DNA of 64,000 nt from Phycisphaeraceae bacterium (GCA_019636625.1 JAHBXE010000005.1:124001-188000), one strand, 5' to 3'. Shown: positions 1-8,169, counted from the first letter of the stretch. A program made the numbers and translations. The notes: a model not told the origin generated them from the letters alone.

Positions 1-602
1 GTCTCCATGCTCTTGGCCAGGTCCGACCCCGCCTCGACCAGTTCCAACGCACGCTTCATGTGCTTGTTTGAAGCGTCTCGATCCCCATCCATCAGGACCA
101 GCGCTGCCCCGAAGTGCATCGCCGCATCGTGGGGCGTCATTCCCAGCGCCTTCTTGATCTGCGCAGTACCCGCCGGCCCCTTCTCCGACATCGGCAACCC
201 CTTCACATGGCACCCGTTCTGGCTCAGCGTCGCCGCGGCGAATCCGCAGTCAAACCACGCCGCCGCGCTCGCCTTCCCCGCTTCTTCCAGCTCCTTCGCC
301 GCCTCGTGCAACTTCGTCACCAGCACATGCGCCCGCCCCGAGTCCTTCTCGATGTACAACGCCGCTCGCCGGATCGTCTCCATCCGCACCAGCGTCGACT
401 TCTCCGCCTTCAAGAGCGCTACCGTATCCTCGATCACTTTCGAGGCGTCGTACGACTCGCTCTTCTTGAACGCATCCTTCCCCCAGGGCAGCGACTTCGC
501 GCTCCCGATCTCATACGGAAAGCACAGCAGCGGCGGACCCGCCATCGCCGGCGACGCCAGCATCATCATCGAAGCCATCAACGCAAGAGCATGACGTTTC
601 AT
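1..602 (-). CDS. secreted protein of unknown function (3' end beyond window)
   Basis: The reading frame starts at an ATG read leftward from base 602, preceded by a GGAG a few bases upstream, and is still open at base 1, so the C-terminus is missing. The first 21 residues (MKRHALALMASMMMLASPAMA) form a clear Sec signal peptide ending in AMA. The visible mature part is largely helical, rich in Ala, Glu and Lys, with a Cys in the early motif LLCFPYEIG and two further Cys around WFDCG and NGCH. I do not recognise the family. It lies just downstream of the dockerin-bearing hydrolase on the same strand, 97 bases apart, and could share its transcript. Confidence 0.7.
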   Translation of the reverse strand, partial: MKRHALALMASMMMLASPAMAGPPLLCFPYEIGSAKSLPWGKDAFKKSESYDASKVIEDTVALLKAEKSTLVRMETIRRAALYIEKDSGRAHVLVTKLHEAAKELEEAGKASAAAWFDCGFAAATLSQNGCHVKGLPMSEKGPAGTAQIKKALGMTPHDAAMHFGAALVLMDGDRDASNKHMKRALELVEAGSDLAKSME

Positions 603-699
603 TCTCGGACTCCAGAGCCGCGGCCCAATTGCCGCGGACAGAGTCCATGACGCTCCACACGCATGTTGTGTTAGCGAGCCATGCCCCGACGATGACGCC

Positions 700-2082
700 C
701 TACCGCCCGCACCCCGCCGCGAACGCGTTCATGAACGCCTGAAAGTCGTTCGCCGTCAGGAACCCGCTGCCATCGGCGTCCGCGGCCATGCTCCCCGCCG
801 CGAACGCGTTCAGGAAGGCCTGGAAGTCGTTCGCCGTCAGCGACCCACTGCCATCCTGATCCGCGATGCAGCGCCGCCCCGCCGTCAACCTCGCCCACCC
901 GCGCGTTCCCCCATCCTCCTGCGACTTCACGGTCACCAGCATCTCCGTCTGCAACGGCAACCACCCCGGCGGCGCGGTCACGCGAACCTCAAACGCCGCG
1001 CTTTCCCCAGGCGCCACCACACCCGTCTGCGATGGAACCGCCATGGCCGGCCACGCCGCGCCCTCCACCAGCACCGCATACGAACGCGCCGCGGGCCCCA
1101 AGTTCGTCACCACGAAGCCACGGGTCATCTCCATGTTCTGGAACGCCCAAGCGTTCGCCACGCCCGGCGTCACCCCGATCCCCGACGCCGCCGTCGTCAC
1201 CACCCGGTTGTCCGCATCACGCCCCGGCCCCCACACCACGTCCCACGCCGCTTGATCCCCAATCAAGTACAACCGAAAGAACGACGCGAGAAGCCGCCGC
1301 GTAAGGAACAACTGATCGGCCCGCGACATCGGCCCGCTGTCGCACCCAAACGTGGACACATCTTCAAACCCACAGTGCCAGCCGCCCTGGATCACAGGCA
1401 GCAGCTTCGGCGCCCGCCCCGCGTTGTACATCAGTTGCCCATTGGTCCCCACCGGCACGATCGTGTCCGCGCTCCCGGAGATGAGCGACACCGGCACCGC
1501 GATGCTCCCCATCTGCGCCGTGGCCGATGGGTTCGTCTCCGCCGCGGCGAGATTGGCCAACGCCTTCACCCGCGCATCCGCCGCCGTCGCCAGGATGCTC
1601 GCCCCACCCCCCATCGAGTGCCCCGACATCCCGAACCGATCCGTCGCGATCCCCTGGTACAGGAGAGTCCCTGATGTCGCGTTCTGCTGCTCCAGGTACG
1701 TCAGGCAGTGCCGCATGTCGAGCGCGAAGTTCGAGTGACTCGGGAACAGGCTCCCTTCCGAATCGCTCGCGATGACCACGATCCCCCACGTCGCCAGGTG
1801 CAGCAGCGTGGATTGATACCGATCCACCGTCTGCAGGAACCCATGCCCGAACGACACCGCCGGGTACGGCCCACCGGACGGATCGAATCCCGCGTTCTGC
1901 CCCGCCGCTGTCGCCGGGTAATACAACCTTGCCGTGAACGTGGAGTTGTTCGGCCGCACCACCGTCACGCTCCGCCAGCCCGCCGTGTACGGCCCGGGGT
2001 CCCCGTACTCGGGCACCTGCCCGAAGCCCGCGGCGACCCCCCACCCGAGCACAACCGCCACCACCTTGACCCATCCAGCCAT
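700..2082 (-). CDS. secreted alpha/beta hydrolase with two C-terminal dockerin-like repeats
   Basis: A 460-residue exported protein. Residues 1-21 look like a signal peptide (hydrophobic, ending AAGFGQ). The body resembles the dienelactone hydrolase/cutinase-like alpha/beta-hydrolase superfamily: nucleophile elbow GHSMGGG near residue 156, an SGSADTIVP segment that carries the likely acid, and a His in QGGWHCGF. A beta-rich region (about 300-400) follows. The end holds two copies of D-x-D-G-S-G-x-L-T-A-N-D-F-Q-A-F plus AAG, a calcium-binding EF-hand-like dockerin type seen widely in Phycisphaerae. Substrate (ester, polyester or other) cannot be read from sequence; attachment to a cohesin-like partner is inference. 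Confidence 0.82.
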   Translation of the reverse strand: MAGWVKVVAVVLGWGVAAGFGQVPEYGDPGPYTAGWRSVTVVRPNNSTFTARLYYPATAAGQNAGFDPSGGPYPAVSFGHGFLQTVDRYQSTLLHLATWGIVVIASDSEGSLFPSHSNFALDMRHCLTYLEQQNATSGTLLYQGIATDRFGMSGHSMGGGASILATAADARVKALANLAAAETNPSATAQMGSIAVPVSLISGSADTIVPVGTNGQLMYNAGRAPKLLPVIQGGWHCGFEDVSTFGCDSGPMSRADQLFLTRRLLASFFRLYLIGDQAAWDVVWGPGRDADNRVVTTAASGIGVTPGVANAWAFQNMEMTRGFVVTNLGPAARSYAVLVEGAAWPAMAVPSQTGVVAPGESAAFEVRVTAPPGWLPLQTEMLVTVKSQEDGGTRGWARLTAGRRCIADQDGSGSLTANDFQAFLNAFAAGSMAADADGSGFLTANDFQAFMNAFAAGCGR

Positions 2083-2190
2083 GCCCGGACCCTCGATCCC
2101 CCCACCCTACCGGTTTCGCCCCAAAGGTCCAGCATGATTCACCCTCCCACCCCCTCCCCCCCTACCCGACCCACCGAAATCACCCAAAAC

Positions 2191-2219
2191 GTGACCCCAC
2201 CCCCCACCCCGTCTACACT
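2191..2219 (+). promoter_or_regulatory. candidate promoter of rpsP
   Basis: A GTGACC box (2191-2196) and a TACACT box (2214-2219) are separated by exactly 17 bases, matching housekeeping sigma spacing. The predicted start lies about 20 bases before the GTG of rpsP. The boxes match consensus at roughly four of six positions each, so this is plausible rather than certain. Confidence 0.5.
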
Positions 2220-2244
2220 TCCCGCCCTTAACCGGAGGTTCTCA

Positions 2245-2601
2245 GTGGTTCGAATCCGCATGAAGCGCACCGGGCGCACCAACGCCCCCTTCTACCGCAT
2301 CCAGGTCATCGACAAGCGCGCCCGCCGCGACGGCGCCCCCATCGAACAACTCGGGTGGTACAACCCCCTCGAGAAGGACGCCGCCAAGCAGATCAACCTC
2401 AACGAGGAGCGCTGCAAGTACTGGATCGGCGTCGGCGCCCAGCCTTCCGACACGGTCAAGGACATGCTCGCCAAGCGCAACCTCATCAACAAGGAAGCCT
2501 ACGAGAAGATCCGCGCTCGCCAGCGCAAGGTCGTCGAAGACCAGAAGGCCGCCGCGGCTGCAGCCGCCGCCGCCCCGGCAGAAGCCAAGAAGGCCGAGTA
2601 A
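2245..2601 (+). CDS. rpsP: 30S ribosomal protein S16
   Basis: Small-subunit ribosomal protein bS16, needed for 30S assembly. The N-terminus MVRIRMKRTGRTNAPFYRI and the segments VIDKRARRDG, IEQLGWYNPL and a W-I-G-V-G-A-Q-P-S-D-T-V stretch are diagnostic. I chose the GTG at 2245 because GGAGG (2234-2238) lies six bases upstream; the open frame extends further left without support. About 118 residues, longer than the usual 80-90 because of a low-complexity Ala/Lys tail (K-A-A-A-A-A...KKAE). It heads the rpsP-trmD-rplS cluster and has its own terminator right behind the stop. Confidence 0.97.
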   Translation: MVRIRMKRTGRTNAPFYRIQVIDKRARRDGAPIEQLGWYNPLEKDAAKQINLNEERCKYWIGVGAQPSDTVKDMLAKRNLINKEAYEKIRARQRKVVEDQKAAAAAAAAAPAEAKKAE

Positions 2602-2616
2602 CTCGCCCCAACTGAA

Positions 2617-2638
2617 CCCCTCCTCCGCGAGGGGTTTT
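2617..2638 (+). terminator. rho-independent terminator after rpsP
   Basis: CCCCTC and GAGGGG arms enclose a short loop and are followed by TTTTT, 16 bases after the rpsP stop. It implies that most rpsP transcripts end before trmD, which may let S16 be made in larger amounts than TrmD. Confidence 0.8.
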
Positions 2639-2699
2639 TCATGCGCGGTTACCATTCCCTTGCCAGTTTGGAAATCTGGCAATCTGCTCCTTTGGAACT

Positions 2700-3494
2700 T
2701 TGCCCTTGCCCCTCCGCTTCGACATCCTCACCACCTTCCCCGAAATATTCGCGGCCCAATCCCCCGCCGCGCTCGGCCTCTCCATCCCCGCGCGTGCGCG
2801 TGAAAGCGGCCTCGTCGAATGGCACGCCCACAACATCCGGGACTACGCCACCGACAAGCATCAGAAGACCGACGACCGCCCCTTCGGCGGCGGGCCCGGC
2901 ATGGTCATGACCTGCCAGCCTCTCTGGGACGCCGTTCACGCGGTCGAGGCCATGGACCCCCGCCCCGCTTCCCGCATCCTCCTCACGCCACAGGGCCGCC
3001 CTCTCACCCAGGCCATCGTCGAAGACCTTGCCGCCAAACCCCGCCTCCTCCTCATCGCCGGCCATTACGAGGGCATCGATGAACGCGTCATCGAGAAACT
3101 CGCCCCCCTCGAACTCAGCCTCGGCGACTACATCCTCTCCGGCGGCGAACTCGCGGCCATGGTCCTCATGGACGCCATCATCCGCCTCCTTCCCGGGGCC
3201 CTCGGCCATGAAAGTTCCGCCAACAGCGACAGCTTTTCGGCGGTCACACCCCCACAGCCCCGTCCCACCTCCAAGTCCAACCCAAACCCCCAGCCCAACC
3301 CTCCCGTGCGCCTCCTCGACTGCCCCCACTACACCCGCCCCCGCGAATGGATGGGAATGACCGTCCCCGATGTCCTCATCAGCGGCAATCACCAGGAGGT
3401 GGCCAAGTGGCGTCTTGAGCAGATGCTCAAGCGCACCCGCGATCGACGCCCCGACCTGCTCAAGGACATGTCCACCCCCCCACCGTCCCAATGA
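2700..3494 (+). CDS. trmD: tRNA (guanine-37-N1)-methyltransferase
   Basis: SPOUT-class enzyme that methylates G37 next to the anticodon using S-adenosylmethionine, preventing frameshifting. Family marks: RFDILTTFPEIF at the start, DDRPFGGGPGMVM, the knotted cofactor site LLIAGHYEGIDERV followed by L-S-L-G-D-Y-I-L-S-G-G-E, and the C-terminal LLDCPHYTRP and PDVLISGNH. A proline/serine-rich insertion of about 25 residues (near 192-217) separates DSFS from LLDCPHYTRP. Start is a TTG at 2700; a second in-frame TTG at 2706 fits the usual N-terminus equally well, and no strong ribosome site decides. The gene directly follows rpsP; rimM, normally between them, is absent here. Confidence 0.96.
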   Translation: MPLPLRFDILTTFPEIFAAQSPAALGLSIPARARESGLVEWHAHNIRDYATDKHQKTDDRPFGGGPGMVMTCQPLWDAVHAVEAMDPRPASRILLTPQGRPLTQAIVEDLAAKPRLLLIAGHYEGIDERVIEKLAPLELSLGDYILSGGELAAMVLMDAIIRLLPGALGHESSANSDSFSAVTPPQPRPTSKSNPNPQPNPPVRLLDCPHYTRPREWMGMTVPDVLISGNHQEVAKWRLEQMLKRTRDRRPDLLKDMSTPPPSQ

Positions 3495-3737
3495 CTCCAA
3501 ATGTCGTGTGTGGCCATGTGGAACTGTGCCCTGTGGCCCTTTGCTTGCGCACCTTGCCCACCCCACGTCTCTCCCGCGACCGCAAAAACCCCCGCCACAA
3601 CCCCGCCAATCCGGTTTTTCACCCCCCCCAAGATGCTCAAACTCCCCTCCCCCCACCTTGCGCACCTTGAGCCCGGTTAGAAAACCCCCGCCCCCTCTCC
3701 TATCCTCCCCTCCCAACTTTTCCCTGGATACCCAGCC

Positions 3738-4142
3738 ATGTCCCAGAAGCCCGACTCCCAGACCGCCATCCTCGAGTCCCTCAACACCCTCAAGACCGAC
3801 ATCCCCCGCATGGATGTTGGGGACACCATCAACGTCCACGTCCGCATCGTCGAGGGCGACAAGGAACGCATCCAGGTCTTCAACGGCGTTCTCATCTCCC
3901 GCAAGGGCCGCGGCGTCAACGAGATGATCACCGTCCGCCGCATCGTCGAGGAAGTCGGCATCGAGCGCAAGTTCCCGATCCACTCCCCGATGATCGCCCA
4001 GTTCGAAGTCCTCCGCCGCGCGGATTCGCGTCGTGCCAAGCTCTACTACCTGCGCGACCGCGCCGGCAAGTCCCGTCGCCTCCGCGACCGTCGCCGTGGC
4101 CTCAAGCACGTCGCCGGCCTCCCCCTCGCCGGCCAGGGCTGA
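3738..4142 (+). CDS. rplS: 50S ribosomal protein L19
   Basis: Large-subunit protein bL19, located at the 30S-50S interface. Recognised from DVGDTINVHVRIVEGDKERIQ, FNGVLISRKGRG, F-P-I-H-S-P-M-I and the basic RRAKLYYLRDRAGKSRRLR segment. The 134 residues include a slightly extended N-terminus and a C-terminal tail after the canonical end. The ATG at 3738 has only a weak upstream GGA. A 243-base gap separates it from trmD, so it may have its own promoter; within that gap the 11-base string TTGCGCACCTT occurs twice. Confidence 0.96.
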   Translation: MSQKPDSQTAILESLNTLKTDIPRMDVGDTINVHVRIVEGDKERIQVFNGVLISRKGRGVNEMITVRRIVEEVGIERKFPIHSPMIAQFEVLRRADSRRAKLYYLRDRAGKSRRLRDRRRGLKHVAGLPLAGQG

Positions 4143-4277
4143 TCGAACGTTCGAGTCCCGATCGTCTTCGGCCATCAGGATCGCCGCCTGTTCTTGGCCT
4201 GCTGCGCCGAACATGAGTCGCCGCCTGCCACCTGCGACGAACGCTTTGTCCATGCTTTTTCAAGTCCGCTCGTTCCC

Positions 4278-4365
4278 GCCCGGAGGGCGCAACGATCGTT
4301 GCCGGGGGCGCCGCGCAGCAAGCCCCCGGTTCATGCCACTCCGCATGTTCCGCCCGGAGGGCGGA
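4278..4365 (+). repeat. left 88-bp REP-like repeat of the Y1 transposase unit
   Basis: This 88-base block matches, in inverted orientation, the block at 4840-4927 on the other side of the transposase gene. It contains two dyads: a GC-rich one with arms near GCCGGGGGC and GCCCCCGGT, and at its inner end CCGCCCGGAGGGCGG. Such imperfect palindromes are the typical substrate of REP-associated Y1 transposases. Confidence 0.8.
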
Positions 4366-4386
4366 CGAAGGAAGTAAGCTGCCCCG

Positions 4387-4833
4387 ATGCCCAGTTGGAC
4401 ACAAAACTACTACCACGCCGTGTTTTCCACCAAGCATCGTGAACCGCTGATCACACCCGAACTCGAAACCCGCCTGTTTCCCTTCATCGGTGGCATCGTG
4501 CGCGATCTGCGGTGTTCACTCCTTGCGGTCAACGGATCGTTGGAGCACGTGCATGTTCTGATTCGATACCGTCCGGATCTGTCCCACTCCGATCTCCTGA
4601 TGAACATCAAGAGCAGGTCTTCCAAGTGGATCCACAACGAGATCGGGATTGGTGACTTCGCATGGCAGGAGAACTACGGTGGCTTCACCGTGAGCAAGTC
4701 CGTCGTTTCCTCCGTGCAGGCGTACATCGAGCGGCAGAAGGAACACCATCGAAGGCAGTCGTTCAAGGACGAGTTTCTCGAACTGCTGAGGCGACATGAG
4801 ATCGAGTTCGATCATCATGCGGTCTTTCAGTGA
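4387..4833 (+). CDS. IS200/REP-associated Y1 (HUH) transposase
   Basis: Single-strand DNA transposase or nickase of the Y1 HUH class. Key residues are visible: the metal-binding HVH at 54-56 in a hydrophobic strand (EHVHVLIR) and the catalytic Tyr at 113 in QAYIERQKEHH. Length (148 residues) and the ending FKDEFLELLRRHEIEFD fit the single-domain family common in planctomycetes and acidobacteria. The frame is intact, so the enzyme could be active. The gene is enclosed by two inverted REP-like blocks that are its likely substrate. Whether it moves them or serves a housekeeping role is unknown. Confidence 0.9.
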   Translation: MPSWTQNYYHAVFSTKHREPLITPELETRLFPFIGGIVRDLRCSLLAVNGSLEHVHVLIRYRPDLSHSDLLMNIKSRSSKWIHNEIGIGDFAWQENYGGFTVSKSVVSSVQAYIERQKEHHRRQSFKDEFLELLRRHEIEFDHHAVFQ

Positions 4834-4839
4834 CGATCG

Positions 4840-4927
4840 TCCGCCCTCCGGGCGGACACGCCGGGAAACGCAAGCCAGGGGCTCGCTGCGCAGCGCCCCT
4901 GGCAACGATCGCTCGCCCTGCGGGCGA
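4840..4927 (-). repeat. right 88-bp REP-like repeat of the Y1 transposase unit
   Basis: Reverse complement of the 4278-4365 block with scattered mismatches. It begins with the perfect palindrome TCCGCCCTCCGGGCGGA seven bases after the transposase stop and continues with a second hairpin whose arms are GCCAGGGGC and GCCCCTGGC. It ends 37 bases from the 3' end of acs, so its hairpins could also act on the acs transcript end. Confidence 0.8.
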
Positions 4928-4964
4928 AAGCCATGGTGGCAGCGGCTGAAAGGTGGCGAGACTC

Positions 4965-7070
4965 CTACTCCTCATTCTCCCGCAGCTTCGCCACCACCGA
5001 AAAGTCCTCCAACGTCGTGGTGTCCTGCGTGATCTTCTCCACGCCCGCGGCGACATCACGCAGCAATCGGCGCATGATCTTCCCGCTCCGCGTCTTGGGC
5101 AGCCCATCCGCGAACCGGATCTGATCCGGCTTGGCCAGGGCCCCCACCTCCTTGGCGACATGGGACGTCAGTTCCTTCCTCAGAAGTTCATCCGGATGCC
5201 GGTTGTTGGCCTTGAGCCAGTGCGTCTTCAAACTCACGAACGCGCAGATCGCGTTCCCCTTGATCTCGTGGGGCACACCGACCACCGCCGCCTCCGCCAC
5301 CGCCGGGTGGCTCACGAGCGCACTCTCGACCTCCATCGTTCCGAGCAAGTGCCCGGAAACCTTGATGACGTCATCCACCCGCCCCATGACCCAGAAGTAC
5401 CCATCCTCATCCCGACGCGCCCCATCGGCGGAGAAGTACCACGGTTCCCCCGTCTTGGGGTCCTTCAAACGCGACCAGTAGTTGCTGACGAACCTTTCGC
5501 GGTTGCCGTACACGCCCCGCAGCATCCCCGGCCACGGCTTGCGGATGGCGAACAGCCCGCCCTGGTTGGGCCCGAGTTCCTGCCCCGCCTCGTTCACCAC
5601 CACGGCGTCAACGCCGAGCATGGGCAGGGTGCACGATCCCGGCTTGGTCGCGATCGCCCCCGGCAGGGGGGTCACGATGTGCCCGCCCGTCTCCGTTTGC
5701 CAGTAGGTGTCCACGATCGGGCACCGCTTCCGCCCGATGTGCTCGTGGTACCAAATCCACGCCTCCGGGTTGATCGGCTCCCCGACGGTTCCCAGCACCT
5801 TGAGCGAGGACAGGTCGTGCGCGGCCGGCAGGTGATCGCCCCACTTCATGAACGTCCGGATCGCGGTCGGCGCGGTGTAGAACTGCGTGACCCGGTGCCG
5901 CGCGATGATGCTCCAGAACCGGTCGCCGCCCCCACCGGGCAAGGCGGGGAAGTTCGGCGCGCCCTCGTACATCAGCGTCGGCACGCGGTTCATCAGGATG
6001 CCGTAAAGCACGTACGAGTGGCCCGTGACCCAGCCGATATCCGCGGAGCACCAGAACACCTGCCCCGCGTCGGGCATCAGGTTGAACGACAGCCTCGCCG
6101 TCATTTGCACAAACGTGAGGTACCCCCCCGTCGTGTGCAGGATCCCCTTGGGCTTGCCCGTCGAGCCGCTCGTGTAGAGCAGGAACAGCATGTCCTCGCT
6201 GTCCATCTCGGCGCACGGGCAGGCGTCCGACGCCCGGTCCACCGTGTCGTGCCACCAGTGCATCACCGTCTCTCCCCGCTTGTCACCGGTCTTCATCGCC
6301 CCCGCCGCGACCTCGTGCCCAACCCGCCTGAGCACCAGGGCGTGTTCGACGACGTGCCCGTGGTTCCGCAGCAGCCCGAGCGCCTCCTCCACGTTCCTAA
6401 GCAGCGGCACCACCTCGCCCCGTCGGTACCCGCCGTCGGCTGTCACGATGACCCGACTCCCCGCGTCGATCATCCGCTCGCTGATCGCCGTCGGCGCAAA
6501 GCCCCCGAAGATCACGCTGTGCGCCGCCCCGATCCTCGCGCACGCCAAGATCGCGACCGCCAGTTCCGGCACCATCGGCATGTAGATCGTGACCACATCC
6601 CCCTTCTTGACGCCCAGCGCCTTGAGCGCGTTGGCCGCTTTCGACGTCTGCACCAGCAGGTCGCGGTACGTCAGCCGCCGGATCTCCGGTTCGCTCGCGT
6701 AGCGCGACGTGGATGATGGGTGGTTCGTTCGGGGCGAGACCGGCTCCCCCTCCCAGATGATCGCCTCGCACTCCCCGAACCCCGCCTGCACGTGCCGATC
6801 GACGCAGTTGTAGCACGCGTTGAGTTTCCCCCCCACGAACCACTTCGCATCCGGCGCCGACCACTCCAGCACCCGGTCAAACGGCCGGAACCATGCCAAC
6901 CGTTTCGCCTCCTCGCGCCAGAACCCCTCCGGGTCCGCGATCGACCGCGCGTGCAGCGCCCGGTACTCCTCCTCCGACCCGATGTGCCACCGCGCAAACC
7001 CAAGGCTCGCGGCAGGAACGGGCGGGAACTTGCGTGTCTCATTCAGGACCGATTCGATGTTCTGGGACAT
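4965..7070 (-). CDS. acs: acetyl-coenzyme A synthetase (AMP-forming)
   Basis: Activates acetate with ATP and CoA to acetyl-CoA, AMP and PPi. Adenylate-forming motifs are all present: the phosphate loop YTSGSTGKPKG, SADIGWVTGHSY, the VDTYWQTETGGH core motif, and the C-terminal PKTRSGKIMRR whose Lys is the family's acetyl-regulated residue. I chose the ATG at 7070 (MSQNIESVL), giving 701 residues; the open frame runs 32 codons further but that part looks non-coding. The family is usually near 650 residues; the excess lies mainly in a loop around RNHGHVVEHALVLRRVGHEV. It converges on the transposase unit and diverges from the phosphatase gene 101 bases away. Confidence 0.96.
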   Translation of the reverse strand: MSQNIESVLNETRKFPPVPAASLGFARWHIGSEEEYRALHARSIADPEGFWREEAKRLAWFRPFDRVLEWSAPDAKWFVGGKLNACYNCVDRHVQAGFGECEAIIWEGEPVSPRTNHPSSTSRYASEPEIRRLTYRDLLVQTSKAANALKALGVKKGDVVTIYMPMVPELAVAILACARIGAAHSVIFGGFAPTAISERMIDAGSRVIVTADGGYRRGEVVPLLRNVEEALGLLRNHGHVVEHALVLRRVGHEVAAGAMKTGDKRGETVMHWWHDTVDRASDACPCAEMDSEDMLFLLYTSGSTGKPKGILHTTGGYLTFVQMTARLSFNLMPDAGQVFWCSADIGWVTGHSYVLYGILMNRVPTLMYEGAPNFPALPGGGGDRFWSIIARHRVTQFYTAPTAIRTFMKWGDHLPAAHDLSSLKVLGTVGEPINPEAWIWYHEHIGRKRCPIVDTYWQTETGGHIVTPLPGAIATKPGSCTLPMLGVDAVVVNEAGQELGPNQGGLFAIRKPWPGMLRGVYGNRERFVSNYWSRLKDPKTGEPWYFSADGARRDEDGYFWVMGRVDDVIKVSGHLLGTMEVESALVSHPAVAEAAVVGVPHEIKGNAICAFVSLKTHWLKANNRHPDELLRKELTSHVAKEVGALAKPDQIRFADGLPKTRSGKIMRRLLRDVAAGVEKITQDTTTLEDFSVVAKLRENEE

Positions 7071-7171
7071 GCCCGGAGTGTACCAACCCGCTCCCACGCG
7101 GTGCCCTCCTCCGCTCTTCCCGCAACCGACTCCGCATGCATGACTCGCTCGCAGGACATGTATCATCCGCC

Positions 7172-7963
7172 ATGCCTCTTCCTTCCAATCCTCGTCTTGA
7201 TCTCGCCTTGGCCGCCGCGAACCAGGCGGGGGAACTCCTCCTGTCGTACTTTCGTCGGCGGTCGTTCTCGACGGAGCAGAAGGTGGACGGCTCTCCGGTT
7301 ACGACCGCCGATCGCGAGGCGGAGCAACTCATCCGGCGTCTCGTGCACGACGCCTTCCCCACGGATGGCGTGCTGGGTGAAGAGTTCGGCGAGACTCCCG
7401 CGCCCTCCGGTTACCGATGGATCATCGATCCGATCGACGGCACCACGTCGTTCATCCACGGCGTCCCCCTGTGGGGCACGCTCATCGGCATCGAGCATGA
7501 AGGGCGGATGGTCGCCGGCGTGATCCACATGCCCGCGCTGGCGGAGTCGATCTACGCCGCGGCCGGCGGGGGCGCGTGGCACAGCTTCCAAGGCGCCGCG
7601 CCGAGGCTGGCCCACGTCAGCTCAACATCTGACCTTCAACAGGCGATGCTCTGCATCACCTCGCTCGACTACTTCACCCGCAACAACCGCGAGGCCGCGT
7701 TCTTCAAGCTCGCCCGGGCGACACGGTCGATGCGCGGGTGGAGCGACTGTTACTCGCACCTGCTGCTGGCCACGGGCCGTTGCGATGCGGTGGTCGAGCC
7801 GGGAGTGCACCCATGGGACATGGCCGCCTCGCTGGCAATCATCCCCGAAGCGGGCGGGGCGTGCACGGATTGGGAAGGGAAGCCCTCGGCGTATTCTGGC
7901 AACGGGATTCTGAGCAACGGGGCGATTCACGACGGGCTGCTCTCCACCGTCCGATCCGCCTGA
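7172..7963 (+). CDS. hisN: inositol-monophosphatase-family phosphatase, probably histidinol-phosphatase
   Basis: Mg-dependent, Li-sensitive-type phosphatase of 263 residues. Metal-site motifs are clear: GEEFGE near residue 70, the signature DPIDGTTSFIHG, and the C-terminal HPWDMAA. The compact C-terminal half (VVEPGVHPWDMAASLAIIPEAGG) resembles the HisN branch that hydrolyses histidinol phosphate, but inositol-1-phosphatase or CysQ-like activities cannot be excluded, and no other his genes are nearby. Start chosen at the ATG beginning MPLPSNPRLDL; the longer open frame upstream is not supported. tRNA-Lys lies convergent just eight bases after the stop. Confidence 0.8.
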   Translation: MPLPSNPRLDLALAAANQAGELLLSYFRRRSFSTEQKVDGSPVTTADREAEQLIRRLVHDAFPTDGVLGEEFGETPAPSGYRWIIDPIDGTTSFIHGVPLWGTLIGIEHEGRMVAGVIHMPALAESIYAAAGGGAWHSFQGAAPRLAHVSSTSDLQQAMLCITSLDYFTRNNREAAFFKLARATRSMRGWSDCYSHLLLATGRCDAVVEPGVHPWDMAASLAIIPEAGGACTDWEGKPSAYSGNGILSNGAIHDGLLSTVRSA

Positions 7964-7971
7964 TGGACCAA

Positions 7972-8044
7972 TGCCCCGCGAAGGACTCGAACCTTCAACC
8001 CTCTGATTAAGAGTCAGATGCTCTACCAATTGAGCTAGCGAGGC
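7972..8044 (-). tRNA. tRNA-Lys (anticodon CTT)
   Basis: Seventy-three bases fold as a full cloverleaf. The acceptor arms GCCTCGC and GCGGGGC pair with one G-U, the anticodon stem TCTGA/TCAGA encloses CTCTTAA with anticodon CTT, and the T-arm carries GTTCGAGTC. The discriminator base is A. No 3' CCA is encoded, so a CCA-adding enzyme is required. A TACACT box about ten bases upstream of the gene could be its -10 element. Confidence 0.95.
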
Positions 8045-8140
8045 GGAAAGCCGGCAAGTGTACGCCGCGACACGGATTCGTCCACCATTTCCGCTTCCGG
8101 GACACCCTGACACCCCCCTTCCAGACCGGTGAGCGGGGCG

Positions 8141-8169
8141 TTGACACGCTTCCGGCCCGCACCTAACCT
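8141..8169 (+). promoter_or_regulatory. near-consensus promoter for rpmF-fabH
   Basis: A perfect -35 box TTGACA (8141-8146) is followed after exactly 17 bases by TAACCT (8164-8169). The expected start site lies near 8176, leaving a leader of about 58 bases before rpmF that contains a small GGGC-AGGC-GCCC hairpin. This is the best housekeeping-type promoter in the window by eye. Confidence 0.75.

Larger units (their letters stand above)
4278..4927 (+). mobile_element. RAYT/REP unit: Y1 transposase bracketed by inverted REP-like repeats
   Basis: The unit is 650 bases: an 88-base REP-like block, the 148-codon transposase, and a second 88-base block inverted relative to the first. The inner parts of the two blocks (TCCGCCCGGAGGGCGGA and its complement) are perfect palindromes. 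The arrangement is typical of a domesticated or low-mobility REP-associated tyrosine transposase locus rather than of a classical IS with terminal inverted repeats and target duplications, which I did not find. It sits between rplS and acs, two core genes in convergent orientation. Confidence 0.75.

Noticed and set aside
4143-4154. 12-bp palindrome TCGAACGTTCGA right after the rplS stop
   Set aside because: Short self-complementary GC/AT strings of this size are frequent; no T-run or other copies support a terminator or operator.
2649-4253. Long minus-strand frame of 534 codons across trmD and rplS
   Set aside because: It runs antisense over three well-supported genes; its composition is Gly/Val/Glu-rich and no family motif appears.
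4953-6716. Long plus-strand frame opposite acs
   Set aside because: Acs motifs are complete on the minus strand; the plus frame is Arg/Pro/His-rich, typical of a mirrored coding strand.
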